A stretch of DNA of 64,000 bases from the NCBI GenBank assembly GCA_015039315.1, contig WIDE01000040.1:73108-137107 (forward strand), given 5' to 3'. Below, piece by piece: positions 1 through 11,121 of this stretch. The position numbers and the translations under genes were made by a program. The DNA is from Clavulina sp. PMI_390 (lineage: Eukaryota > Basidiomycota > Agaricomycetes > Cantharellales > Hydnaceae). Within the stretch, counting starts at the first letter, position 1. Each line of letters begins with the position of its first letter. The notes under the pieces were generated by a model, which saw nothing but the letters and a program-made list of their open reading frames with translations, was not told where the DNA came from and did not search any database.

Positions 1-2633
1 TTCGTGCACATATCGATACTGTCAAAAAAAAAAAAATCAGAAACTGGGGAAAGTGATCATTATGATTAACATACGAGACCCCCAGCATAGCGACAGAAAT
101 GAGACGAAGGATCAACACCCATGTGTTCGCAGCCATCTGGAGTACTGTAAGGTAAGCTAAAGCATGAAGACAGTAAAGGACAAAATCATACCATCAAGCT
201 TATCCACACGCGACTTGACTGCTCGCAAGACTTGCTTGATCGTATCAGCAGCCGAGGTGAATTCGCGTTCGTCGATCACTGTCGTCTTGCATAGGACAAT
301 AAGTCCGGCGTGATGACTCAGGATGCGGTATAGCAGGGGAAGGATATCCTACGGGAACGATGTGAGGGTATGGATAGGGCAGTCAATATCTCATACACGT
401 ACCACCTCCAACCGTAACGATTCGCAAACAAGGTCAACAGATTCTGGGGTGTCGATCGTATAATAGAGCTTCTCAAGGAGTGGCAGCTGAGCAGCCGCCT
501 TGCGGTCCATAGCTCGGGCGATGAGAGCGTCAAGTGGGGTTCCCGTGGAATGCGGGAACTGGGCTGCCATATAAGTGAGTGACTCGAGGTCCTTCACCCA
601 TTTGGACCCCTGGAAATAGCGCTGGACTATGCGGTTGTTCTCCAGCAGGACGTCATCAAGCATTGCACGCATCTTCTGAAGCAGACCAATGATCTTGTGC
701 GCGTAGATCGCGGTTTCGCCTCTCCAGCCTACAACACAATTTTCAGAGTAGGCACAATTATTTTAGGCGTTAATGGACATACCATGTGCCCAGTACGCTA
801 GCCATTGCAGGAGGTTCACACCTTCGGGGATAGCTGCACAGAAGTCGTTTACCTCGGCAACTCTCACAAAGCCGGAGCCATCAACATCGAAGACTTCCAT
901 CAGCGCACCAGTATGCTTGACTGACAAGTATTTCAAGCACCATATATCTGATGGGGTGGGCACAGAAAAACGAGGTTGTTTTCCGTCCGTGCTTGTCGTG
1001 TCAGCCGTAGGGGCGGCCGGTTGTGGCCGACGGAAGAAATCGTCATAGTAGTCGTGGACAACTAGCACGAAATACCGCGCCTCGACGCTCGTCTTCCAAT
1101 CGTTGTCCTTCCAAATCTGCTGGAGGTCTGGATGTTCGACACGCTCCCACGCTCCGCCAGTAAGAGTCTTCAAGATAACGTCACTCGACGACTGGAGCTT
1201 GTCCAATTGGGATGTGATCTTTTCAACTTGTCGGTCAAGCTTTTCGACATAGAGCGTAGCATTCTGTTCAAGGACAGAGTCCAAAGGAAGTCGAAGTTCG
1301 TGCCTCTCAGTCGCAGTCAGAATAGCGTCTTCTTTGCCCGCAATCTTGGCACCGTCCGTCTGATCAGCTGACAAAGCGGCATTGGGGCTCGCACGAGACT
1401 GGATGACGGCACTGGCGACAGTAGTCATGAGAGCATCATCGCCTAGAACTTTGTCACGGCCTCCAAGATCATGCATCATACGATCAAGGCGGTCCTTCCG
1501 TTCTGACGGATGGTCCACGACTTCGATTAGCTTGGTCAGCATCTGGTTGGTCCTCCTGACTTCGGCCTGAATTGCGTCAATGCCGACAGTGTTGTGGATC
1601 TGAAGAGAGAAGATGATTTCCCCTTTACGGCTCTGATTTAGGGGCCCGGTTGGCCGTGAGCATGAGTCACATAGGGCACAGGTACGAGTGAGGTGCTTAC
1701 AACAAGGCCATCCGCACGGCTCTTAAATTTGTCAGCGTATTGACCTGAGAAGAAGAACTTGCCTATATGAAGGGGCTCAGCAACAAGAATGTCATCGATC
1801 AGGGTGCACGTACTGGCGACTGAGTGCTTCGAGTAAGCGTCGATTAGGTTGCCGCAGTCTTTGATATCTCCTACAATGCATCTCGAATTAGCTTTCCTGT
1901 TACTGGTAGAAAGAGTTGCGATCGTTGCCAAGAGAAAATCTACCCACCTTCAATCGCGCTCATTAAGCGTTGTATACGGCCACCCACGGTCTGGCCTGTT
2001 TTCTGGTCCTTCAGATCGGGGTCCTGCACGCCGTCGAGTTGCAGAAGAGCGCCCAACATGTCTGCCATCTACGAGAATATTCTCAGGAATATATAGGCAG
2101 AAATAGGATGTAATGAAAGGTGTACCTGAAGGATGAGCGCGCGTGCGCGCTTCGAATTCTCTCTCCGCTGGGTCTCAAGCTGTACAACACCTTTGAAGAG
2201 ATAGACAGCAACTGGGAGTAGAATCGGCTCAGCACATGGCCATCTCAACATCGGGCACAATAGGCACTCACCACCGACAAATGGGAAGGCAGTCGATTTT
2301 GCCAATCCATCGAGCCCATCCATGACTTTGTCCACGACAGGAACCCAATTGTCCAGGGCTCGTCCAAAATCACCACCCAGCGAAGCCAGTGCAGTGATGG
2401 CTGCATGGATGGCATCGCTGTTGGATGTATAGATCTCGTGGACTTGCTTGAATGGTTCTGTTACTTTATTTACAACATCCTCTGTACGAGATACTCAGCG
2501 CGCTTGGCATAAAAAATTTGTGAAAGCTAGTTTACATACCAAACTTGTCGACATCGTCTTCTTGTCGGGTCTCAACTACTACTGCTGATAACCCGGTCAG
2601 AGCTGAACCGTTTGCATCTGCGTCTGCAGACAT
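1..2633 (-). CDS. EF-hand domain protein, 3'-partial (runs off left edge)
   Basis: The gene reads leftwards from an ATG at 2633 (MSADADANGSALTG...). Exon 1 ends at 2540 with a clear GTATGT donor, and further exons follow across the span. The exon near 763-1542 carries one canonical 12-residue calcium loop, DVDGSGFVRVAE, with Asp, Asp, Ser and the closing Glu in the coordinating positions. The rest is mostly helical, with amphipathic stretches such as the segment around ENATLYVEKLDRQVEKITSQ. The last exon visible (about 70-150) encodes a hydrophobic run, NTWVLILRLISVAMLG, which could be a membrane segment. The C-terminus lies outside the window. Large EF-hand proteins of this kind are common in agaricomycetes but I do not recognise a characterised orthologue; calcium binding is inferred from the loop alone. 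Exact intron borders between 1560 and 2300 are approximate. Confidence 0.75.
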
Positions 2634-3296
2634 GTTGCTTAGGGAGGAGAACAAGCGCGAGGAAAGGAGAGGAAACAAGCGTCTTGGCGGTTGGTCCTCT
2701 GGCCTTTATATTTTTCAACATGACTCAATGTACGGCTATAGACGCGGAGGATGTGCGACTGTGATTGGCGGGTTCGGTTTTCCGCGTGCGCCATGGCTTT
2801 TTGAAATGGATCATCAGACCAACAGACGTCGCCAAAAAGAGGTTTCAGAGTTTCCTAACACGATTGCATTTGGGCTTGAGGGCCACACGGCTGTGAATGG
2901 TCCGATCATGCCACGCGGCAGTTCATGGCCGAATCCAAGCGCCCACCACAGCGAGCACGTGCAGATTACGAGAGGTGTCGTGGGACTACAGGAGTCAGGC
3001 TTAGCTATTGGATCTACCGAGGAGACGGAGGATAGGAGAATGATGCCTCGAGCCAACTGAGTGGGAAACACAAGTTGTTGGTGGGTTGGTCGGCCGCACC
3101 GGCAAACGCCGATCGACTTCCAAAAAGCCCCTGAGTCACCAACCCGCCCCAAGCACCACATGGCAACCCGTCAAGAAATTTGCTACCCCCAAGCTCATAT
3201 GCTGAAATTGCAGACGCTCAACCCTAAATTTATTCATACATCACTGGACAGACAATATGGTAACCTATATTCTGTTAGGACAGGGACGTCATTCGA
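2634..3296. other. intergenic region between the EF-hand gene and SDR copy A
   Basis: This holds the upstream region of the EF-hand gene and the 3' flank of SDR copy A. Open frames exist on both strands, but they overlap each other, lack introns or recognisable domains, and look like chance frames. No gene supported. Confidence 0.5.
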
Positions 3297-4698
3297 TTAC
3301 TCAGAAGTTCCAAAATTGATGCCCCAAGCCTCTTCAGCAATTTTCCAAAGTTTGTCTGCATCTTCCTATACACATAAAATTATACCGTTTAGCAAAATAA
3401 CTATTTGAGGGTGATCGCACTCACAGGTGATTTGAAGAACTCAGGAACCGGCCAAGGGATGGTCCTTGATATGAGGTCGCAGTCACCAATGACCTCTCCG
3501 TTGTGTGGGATAATGGATGGATCGAAAGCCGCATAGAGGCCACTATCATGGAAGTTAACTTCCACGGCAGGCGAGGACAGAGAGCCAAACGTACGGTGCA
3601 GCTCCCTGCTCGATCGATTTCAAGAAGATATTAGATGAACCATCTTCGTTAAGAACTCCTACCAATTCGGAATTGTGATCAGTTAGCAAGAAACGTGGGG
3701 ATCTTGAGGAAATTCAACACACCCATTGAAATGAGTCTGGCATCGGATGTGTCCCGTCCAACGTTAGTTTCACGGGCCACTGCGCCGGAGCGAGTCAGAT
3801 GCACAAATCTACCTCTTCATTTAGGCCTAACAAACTCACGTCCTGGGTGCACAGAGTATGAGAGAATCTCTGGGTAATGATTTACCAATCCGACCGTGAA
3901 AAGCGCGGTGGCGGTTTTCGAGTGATTGTACCCAAGATATTTATCATAGTCCTCTGGCTTGTTCTTGAAATGAAGATCGTCCCAACGGATCTCACCACCC
4001 CAGAAAGCAGCAGCAGAGGTCATATTAATGACTCTAGGCCTCCAGTCAGCTTCCGTGCCAGTGATCTGTGACGCACGGATGGTGGGGAACAACAGAGAAG
4101 TAAAGAGGAAATGGCCAAAATAGTTGCCTCCAATCTGGCTTTCAAATCCCGCCTCTGTGAGAGTGATAGTCTCGGCCATCTTCACGATAGCATTATTGAT
4201 CAAAACCTGTTTGTATCGGGCGCAGCATCGAAAACAAAAAGGCAAGATTCAATAATAAATCAGGAGGAATAGTTGTAGTGCTCACGTGGATTGGGACCTT
4301 GAAAGCAATAATCTCGGCGGCCGCAGCACGGATTGATTTCCCAGATGTAAGGTCAAGTTTTACGACCCGGATATCAGCTGTAGGATGAGTCTGGCGGGTA
4401 GCTGCGATGGACTCTTCAGCCCTATGACGAAGTCAGAGATCCCATATGCTAATTTGAGATGAGGGTATTATACCTTTCAGCTGATCGACTGGCTACAATT
4501 ATCGTCTTCGTGTATGGGGCGAGGGCCGCGACATATTCAGCACCAATAGTCTTGGGGCTGACACCGGTAATCACGACTGACACTACCGATTAACAACGAG
4601 ATAAATGAATATGAGAAATACCAACCGGTTTTTCCGCGGATAGCATCTTTGTATTCGTCGACTACTTGCGCCGCAGTAGTGGCTTGATCGAAAGTCAT
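3297..4698 (-). CDS. short-chain dehydrogenase/reductase, tandem copy A
   Basis: NAD(P)-dependent oxidoreductase of the classical SDR fold, closest in style to fungal WWOX/retinol-dehydrogenase-like members; the substrate is unknown. It starts at 4698 (MTFDQATTAAQVVDEYKD) and ends at the TAA at 3297 after DKLWKIAEEAWGINFGTSE. Exons in order give the cofactor motif VVITGVSPKTIGAEYV, the ASRSAER segment typical of NADP-preferring members, the NNA segment followed by GGNYFGHFLFTSLL, the strand VINMTSAAAFWGGEI, and the catalytic YNHSK (Tyr-x3-Lys) with SVHPG after it. The cofactor motif lacks the usual middle glycine (K-T where G-x is common). At least five short introns. First of three head-to-tail paralogues; a TATA box lies about 85 bases upstream. 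No sign of breakage. Confidence 0.85.
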
Positions 4699-4778
4699 CA
4701 CAAGAGTGTTATCGAAGAGAGAATTCGTGAGTGAGTTTGGAGAGGTCTGAGGAGAGGTAATGGGGCTGAAGGCGGCCA

Positions 4779-4785
4779 ATTTATA
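4779..4785 (-). promoter_or_regulatory. TATA box of SDR copy A
   Basis: TATAAAT read on the minus strand, about 80-87 bases upstream of the ATG. The same GGGTATAAA-type element sits at the matching distance in copies B and C, so it was carried along in the duplications. Confidence 0.6.
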
Positions 4786-5399
4786 CCCTAGCTGTTGGAC
4801 AATGAAGGAGGTTGTGGTTTCGGTAACCGCTGCCCGATACTCGATCTTTTCCCGCCGGGAACAGAAGTATTCAAAGGCTCGACTCCGGGTCTTCGGTATT
4901 GATATGCCTCACCGTTGCTCACGGTGACTCAGCAACATCAGAAATGATATGGGCGCCAGTGGCGCATCTAGGCACCCACAAAGGTACCTACGATAATGAT
5001 GCATCATCTTAACGTAAACTGCGTCACCCGCGTGGTACTCACGAGGGAGAGAGCGCGAGAGAGAATCAGTTTTACCGCGTCGGACTGGGGAACAGGCGCC
5101 TAGGCAGGAGCTACACTACATCATAAGTACAGAGTCTGTATCGTAACCTCTATCCGAATTGGGTGGTTTTACGCAGCACCTTGGCACTTGCTCAGGCGAA
5201 GCTCACTGACTCCCTGAATAGATCTCAGGGCTATCGACAAAAGTCCATGGGCGAGGCACTATTTAGATACTAGGAAGTACCCACAGAAATTTGATGGAAT
5301 GAGCGTCAAAGAATAGGGACAGAGAGACGCGATCGACGAGCCCTTATCAAGTGATGAAAGAAAGGTTAGCACGCGCGCCATAGTTAAAAACTATCTGTG

Positions 5400-5910
5400 T
5401 TGCGTTGGCCTAACAACATGGTCGGCATTATGAATGTTACAACGATTATGGAAGGCCGACCTGAAGAAGTGGAGGTGCTCGCTGCAAACTGTGGGCGTTT
5501 ATGACAAAGAGGATATGACATACCGACATTACGATGACAATATCGCAGCGTTGACACACGTCATGATTTGAATGGGGCCATCGCGTGGAGGAGAGCTTAG
5601 CTTATATATATGACGGCCCTGGCGCGGATGGTCTAGCCGACATCTATTCAGCGGCGAGAGGGCAGTGGACCTACAGACACTGCAGGCCGGGGTATTTCTC
5701 AAGCTCTGACGCTGCCACCTTAGGTTAGAATAGACGAGAGTTGGGAGATGAAACGACATGCAATCATCACTTCGTGCCACTTGCGATAGCATCAATGTAT
5801 TGAAGAAATCAAATAATAGGCTGGCGATAGGAGCTCCATGCCTAGCGTTGTTCTAATACTTTTTCATATTACATATATTGATCGCCTCGTGTGGCGTGGT
5901 GATTACTCAG
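5400..5910. repeat. duplicated intergenic spacer, copy 1
   Basis: This spacer downstream of SDR copy B is alignable over about 450 bases with 7510-7972, downstream of copy C. Shared landmarks in order are GGCGTTTATGACAAA, ATATGACATACC, TTACGATG, GCGGCGAGA, TTTTTCATATTACAT or TCTTCATATTACAT, and GTGGTGATTACT just before the SDR stop. Divergence by eye is about a quarter of positions. No open frame is conserved between the copies, so this looks like non-coding flank carried with the gene. The 4790-5400 stretch before it shows nothing I can name. Confidence 0.65.
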
Positions 5911-6458
5911 TCACTCAGCCTTGGCGAATTCGACACCCCATGCTTCTTCTGCAGCGCTCCAAAGTTTATCAGCCTCCGCCTACAACAAACTAGATGAGAC
6001 GGTGACCATTAGTAAGATGGGAAGGCCGAACTTACAGGTGAATTGAAGAACTCGGGGATAGGGATAGGAAGGGAGGTCGACGCAGGAGCGCAATCGGAGA
6101 GCAGGTCTCCATTATGAGCGATAACGGAGGGATCAAAAGCAGCGAAGAGGGCGCTTTGATGAGTGTTTGATGCGGATTAGTTGTTTTCGAATTAAAGGGC
6201 GAATGATGTACGCTCTTACGTTGCGGCTCCCTGCTCAATTGTCTTGAGGAAGAAATTGGACGTCCCATCCTCATTGAGAATTCCTGACCGAATGATGTCA
6301 TGAGAGGTGGTNNNNNNNNNNCACCGGTAATCACGACTGACACTACCGATTAACAACGAGATAAATGAATATGAGAAATACCAACCGGTTTTTCCGCGGA
6401 TAGCATCTTTGTATTCTTCGACTACTTGCGCTGCAGTAGTGGCTTGATCAAAAGTCAT
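5911..6458 (-). CDS. short-chain dehydrogenase/reductase, copy B, interrupted by an assembly gap
   Basis: Only the two ends of the gene are present. The 5' end, from the ATG at 6458 (MTFDQATTAAQVVEEYKD) through the second exon's VVITG, lies right of the N run. The 3' end (ILNEDGTSNFFLKTIEQGA, then a last exon ending EEAWGVEFAKAE and TGA at 5911) lies left of it. Everything between, including the NNA region and the catalytic Tyr-x3-Lys, is absent; in copy C that interval is about 0.9 kb. Both flanks are open and spliced as in the sister genes, so the gene is probably intact in the organism and simply missing from the assembly. TATA box at 6528-6534. Confidence 0.75.
6312..6321. other. assembly gap (10 N) inside SDR copy B
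   Basis: Ten Ns join the 3' part of copy B to its 5' part. The first 100 or so bases right of the gap are almost identical to copy A (4562 onward). The length is a placeholder, not a measured size. Confidence 0.95.
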
Positions 6459-6527
6459 CGCGAGAGTGGTGTCGAAGAGAGGACGAGTGGGTGAGTCTGG
6501 AGAGTAATGTGTCGTACAGCAGTGAAG

Positions 6528-6534
6528 CTTTATA
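6528..6534 (-). promoter_or_regulatory. TATA box of SDR copy B
   Basis: TATAAAG on the minus strand, 70-76 bases upstream of the ATG at 6458, within the conserved GGGGTATAAAG context. Confidence 0.6.
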
Positions 6535-6619
6535 CCCCAGCTGTGTGAGTCAAATGACAGAACGGGCTCTTGTTTCGGCGCCTGATGCCCGGTTATCCCT
6601 ACATCGGGGTACAAGGATC

Positions 6620-7400
6620 TGGCGTATTCAAGGACTCGATTCCGGGTCCTCGATATATGATAATGACTTTCTTAGCCGATCACCGCGGCACCGCCACCTT
6701 CGAAGCAATCGCCAACTGAGGCCCTTACTATTCCACGGGCGAGACCAATGGGTGTGCCAATATCTTCTTGTACATTGAGGGTCGTGAATATTATCTAGCT
6801 GCTATTAAATCCTATGGGCGATTCTTGACAAGATGTTGCAGTATCTGGGGCAAAACCTCCACGCCTTTGGTGGTGGATAGAGGGGATCGCTGGTCTTTGT
6901 AATTGCAGACCGGAGAAAATACGGTATCATTCCGTCTGATATCGTGGGCTGGCTTGGCCGTGACAATCAGGAGCCAAAAAATTGAAATGCCATGAACGAT
7001 GGAGTGGTAGGTTGGAAAATACCTTGCTGAGGTGCACTTGTCATATTTTAGGTCTCAGAGACACTGGCTGCAAGATAGACAGTAGCTCAATAATGAAAGG
7101 AATGCTTCAAGGAGTGAGTGACGGCAATCTGACCTCCCAATACACTCATGAACCCGCTCGTGTTATGTTAGGTCTCCGCCACAAGCACAATCCTTATCTA
7201 TTGTGACGCACCTAATATACTCACTCGAGCGTAACTCACCAACTCCTCACAGGAGATTTCGGTCAGATTGCTAACATTCCGTTAGTGTGATAATTAATTA
7301 GATGCCGAGACTCTGCCATGGAAGCTCAGTCAGTGACTCAGTGGTATATATTCAGGGAATAAGCAGGGAGGCTTAATCGACGAACATTTACCAAGTCGCT
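6620..7400. other. intergenic region upstream of SDR copy B
   Basis: About 0.8 kb with no recognisable gene. Weak similarity near 7320-7420 to 5210-5350 suggests that the duplicated spacer once extended this far. Short frames here share no residues with known families. Confidence 0.4.
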
Positions 7401-7509
7401 GCTGAGAGACTAGCAAGTGTGTTATGATCAAAGAGCATTCATGCACGCATCGGCCCAACTACATGTTGTGGTTGAAATGGATGATGATGAGATGACGATG
7501 ACGAACGCC

Positions 7510-7972
7510 GCAAGAACGAAGGCGCTCAGGGCGACTGCGGGATTTGGGCGTTTATGACAAACAAAATATGACATACCAGTATTACGATGGCAGCATCATA
7601 ATGCTGACACATGAGGTGATTTAAATCGCCTAGTCGTGTGAAGGGTGACCCCAATTTATATCACGGTCGTTGTGCGGAATCATAGAGCCGACTTCTATTT
7701 AGCGGCGAGACGGTGGAGCACGACATGCAGACGCTCAAAGCTGGGATCTCTCTCAAGGTATGAAGCTGCATCCTTAGCTTGGAATGGACGAAAGTTGGAA
7801 CATGGAACAATTTGATATCTTCAGCTCATGCCGCTCGTGATAGCACCACTGTATTGCAGAAAAAAATCAAAGAATAGGTCCACCATAGGCGCTCCACACG
7901 TAGGGTTGCCCTAATTCTTCTTCATATTACATCTAGCAATCAGCTCGTGGGTTGTGGTGATTACTGAGTCAG
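7510..7972. repeat. duplicated intergenic spacer, copy 2
   Basis: Diverged partner of 5400-5910, ending just before the stop codon of SDR copy C. See the copy 1 entry for the shared landmarks. Confidence 0.65.
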
Positions 7973-9414
7973 TCAGGCTGACTCAACCTTGGCGAATTTG
8001 ACATCCCATGCTGCTTCTGCAGCGTCCCAAAGTTTGTCAGCCTCTGCCTGGGGTTCCAACAGAATATGTCAGAAGGCGACCGTTAGTAGGATGTTATGGG
8101 GGCACTCACAGGCGAATTGAAGAACTCAGGGATAGGGATAGGAAGAGAAGTCGACGCAGGTGCGCAGTCGGAGAGCAGGTCTCCATTATGGGTGACAACG
8201 GATGGATCAAAAGCAGCAAAGAGGGCACTTGATTGAGCGTGAGATGCGAGTTAGTAACGTTTGAGCGCATGAAAGTAAATAAATTTGTACGCTCGTACGT
8301 TGCGGCTCCCTGCTCAATTGTCTTGAGGAAGAAATTAGACGTGCCATCCTCGTTAAGAATTCCTGACCGGATGATGACGTGAGTAGCGGTTACAAGCAGG
8401 TCCGAACTCTGATGGGACTCAACATACCCATTTCGATGAGTCGCGATGTGGGGGTCGCTCGTCCAATATTGGTCTCACGAGCCACTGATACGTAAAGGAT
8501 CAGATTCATCTCCAAAGTGATTATTACACGGGAGCGAGGCACACTCACATCCAGGGTGCACAGAGAACGCCAAAATCTCTGGATAACGCTTTACAAGCCC
8601 TACCGTGAAGAGGGCGGTACCAGTCTTTGACTGATTATAGCCCAGGTACCTGTTGTATTCCTCGGGCTTGTTCTTGAAATGCATATCATCCCAACGGATC
8701 TCTCCACCCCAGAACGCCGAACCTGAAGTGAGATTGACAATCCTGGGGGTCCATTCGGGGCTTTGCGTGGTGTCATCGGTGACTCGCGAGGCGAGAATGG
8801 CAGGGAAGAGGAGGGAGGTAAACAGGAAGTGGCCGAAATAGTTGCCTCCGATCTGGTGCTCGAAGCCGTCCTCTGTGTGAGTGAGCGTCTCAGGCATGAT
8901 CATGACAGCGTTGTTCAAAAGAACCTATCCATCCACGAGAAATGAAATCAGCAGGTGATAAAGCGACTGGACAGAGGAAGCTCCCTCACGTGTATCGGCA
9001 GTTGGAAGCCATTAATCTTAGCGGCCGCAGCACGGATAGACTTTCCAGACGTGAGATCGACCTCGACTATGCGGATGTCAGCCCTAGGATGGGCCTTGCG
9101 TGTCGCTGCGATGGATTCTTCGGCCCTACGAATAGTTCAGAACTCCTATCTATAAAAGTTGAGGATAGGAGAGCATCCATACCTTTCCGCGGAGCGACTA
9201 GCGACGATTATTGTTTTCGTGTGTGGGGCAAGGGCCGCAACATACTCAGCGCCAAAAGTTTTGGGACTAACACCTGTGATCACGACTGAGGACGTGAAAT
9301 GGTTAGCGGCAAGGCCAAGGAAATTGATGGACGGCACGCACCATTCTTGCCCTGGATCGTATCTTTATATACTTCCACGACTTGCGCCGCGGTGGTGGTC
9401 TGATCAAACGCCAT
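7973..9414 (-). CDS. short-chain dehydrogenase/reductase, tandem copy C
   Basis: Complete paralogue of copy A. It starts at 9414 (MAFDQTTTAAQVVEVYKD) and stops at the TGA at 7973 after AAWDVKFAKVESA. Motifs in order are the cofactor loop VVITGVSPKTFGAEYV, ASRSAER, an NNAVMIMPE segment followed by IGGNYFGHFLFTSLL, the strand IVNLTSGSAFWGGEI, the catalytic YNQSK (Tyr-x3-Lys) and SVHPG. The cofactor loop has K-T where many SDRs carry a glycine, as in copy A. Six or so exons with intron positions matching copy A. Compared with A it has extra residues after the FPAILAS segment (DDTTQSPE). Substrate not predictable. TATA box at 9490-9496. Confidence 0.86.
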
Positions 9415-9489
9415 GATCGAAGTAGAAGGCAGAAGAGATGATGTTTTGGCTGGGAGGTCTGAGGGGAAGATGTCGCTGATAGCAGCGGT

Positions 9490-9496
9490 TTTTATA
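9490..9496 (-). promoter_or_regulatory. TATA box of SDR copy C
   Basis: TATAAAA on the minus strand, 76-82 bases upstream of the ATG at 9414 and in the same relative place as in copies A and B. Confidence 0.6.
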
Positions 9497-9499
9497 CCC

Positions 9500-11121
9500 T
9501 GCTGGAATGAGCTGCGCAATGCAGAGGACGCCCATCCGGTAAGTGCTGCCCGACGTTCACCTTGTTGCGGAGTACGAGAGGATTGAAGGAGTCGACTCTG
9601 AGGCCTCGGCGCATCATGTTTTACGGTCACTCCCTCCGGCTTCTCGTACCCAAACGCATTTATGATTCACCCATGAATATCGAATGACTCATTATCAGTG
9701 AGAACGCTGATGAGCGCCTATCCTGGGTGCATCATGCTTTGCCCAAAAAACCTCCGCAGCAGTCTTGATGCATCTGATTGTGGGAAATATGGAGCCAGCA
9801 TCTGTCGCCAAGTATTGGGCGGGTTGCATGCCGTCCCAATGGTCTATCAGCAGGACATTTATCGTGCACAACTCGCAACCTATGTTGTGGGATATTGTAG
9901 TCGCATATCGCCATCAACTCATGAGTAGATCATAAACGGTCCATTTAGATACTTGAAGCATGGAGGTGCAGTAATCGAGTAGCGTGTGCGCGCAGGAACA
10001 CTCATATAGGGTGCTGAATCGTGGCGAGATACCAGCGGAAGGGAATATATCGCTGTCCTAAGGAAACGGAGGGGGCGGCCGTGGACTTGGGCGTTGACAA
10101 CGGAGAGCCTGACATCGTGATCGCGGGACCATGGTGCGGAAAGTGACACACGCCGCAGCGGGTGCTTGGTGCGGTTGTGCAATCAAAGTTCGTGATTTAC
10201 TTTACGGGACCCGAACGGGGAGCACAGTCAACCTCATGCGGGGTCCTGGTGTTGTGCCCTGACATCCCGTAATTTATCGATACGGTATCGGTGCTTAGCA
10301 GGCGGTTGTTATATTTTGTAGATTATTGAGGATCAGTAGTCGGCACCTGGGTTTGTGTGATCTCATGATCGCGTTCTCTCGTGAAAATAAGGGCTATTTT
10401 TCATGGGTGCAACCACTTGCCTTTTTGGGGACATCCGAAGCGCTGGGTACAAAGCATCCACAGCAATAGCCTCCACATCCGCCTGAGTCGCCATCTCTTT
10501 AGCCTTTCCATGCGGAAATGATTCATCCGGGTGCTTTTCATACATGATCCACGCTGATTCGTGGTGACGTCGGTAGGCTCAGCAGTATCGCTCTCGAGCA
10601 CACGACCAAGCTTGGAGCTCAAATATGAGGGTGATTTCGGAGACGTCGCCGACGGTTAGCACGCGCCCCGCCCCGCTCTCACAATTTCTGCAGGTTTATT
10701 TTGCTTTCGGCGGGGGCTTATCCCCCGGATTGCTATGGCTGCGATCACATTAAGCCCATTAGGCGTTGTGGCTCGGCAAACTTTCACCTCATGTAGTCAG
10801 GGATATTGACATATGGACCAGGTGATATATCACGAAACCATAGTGCCCTTCAATACCGATGCCAATTTCGCCGCGATAAACGTTCATGCCGTCGTCGATA
10901 ATTCAAATCGATATCCTAAAAACCTATTCTCGATATTAATGATCTGAAGATATTGCTCGTTGCTCTGCTAGCAGTATCTCGAGATGTGATCGTCCGACTC
11001 ACGGTAGCCAGAGCTACACTAAGACTCATGGGCCTTAAGAACCCCTCCCATTACCGAGGAAAGCCCATCCCTTCATTCACTTTTCTCCCCCCTTTCTACG
11101 CCTGACGGCGGTCTGTTCAAC
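9500..11121. other. 1.6 kb intergenic region
   Basis: No coding region supported. Open frames of 60-90 codons occur on both strands but overlap, show no domain and have no plausible splice continuation. The last 100 bases before the glucanase ATG are pyrimidine-rich (CCCTTCATTCACTTTTCTCC type), which is common just upstream of strongly expressed fungal genes. Confidence 0.45.

Noticed and set aside
2545..3161. Overlapping open frames on both strands between the EF-hand gene and SDR copy A
   Set aside because: No domain, no splice structure, and they overlap the start exon of the EF-hand gene in antisense.
9600..10650. Several 60-90 codon frames before the glucanase
   Set aside because: They overlap one another and show no family-like residues or intron signals.
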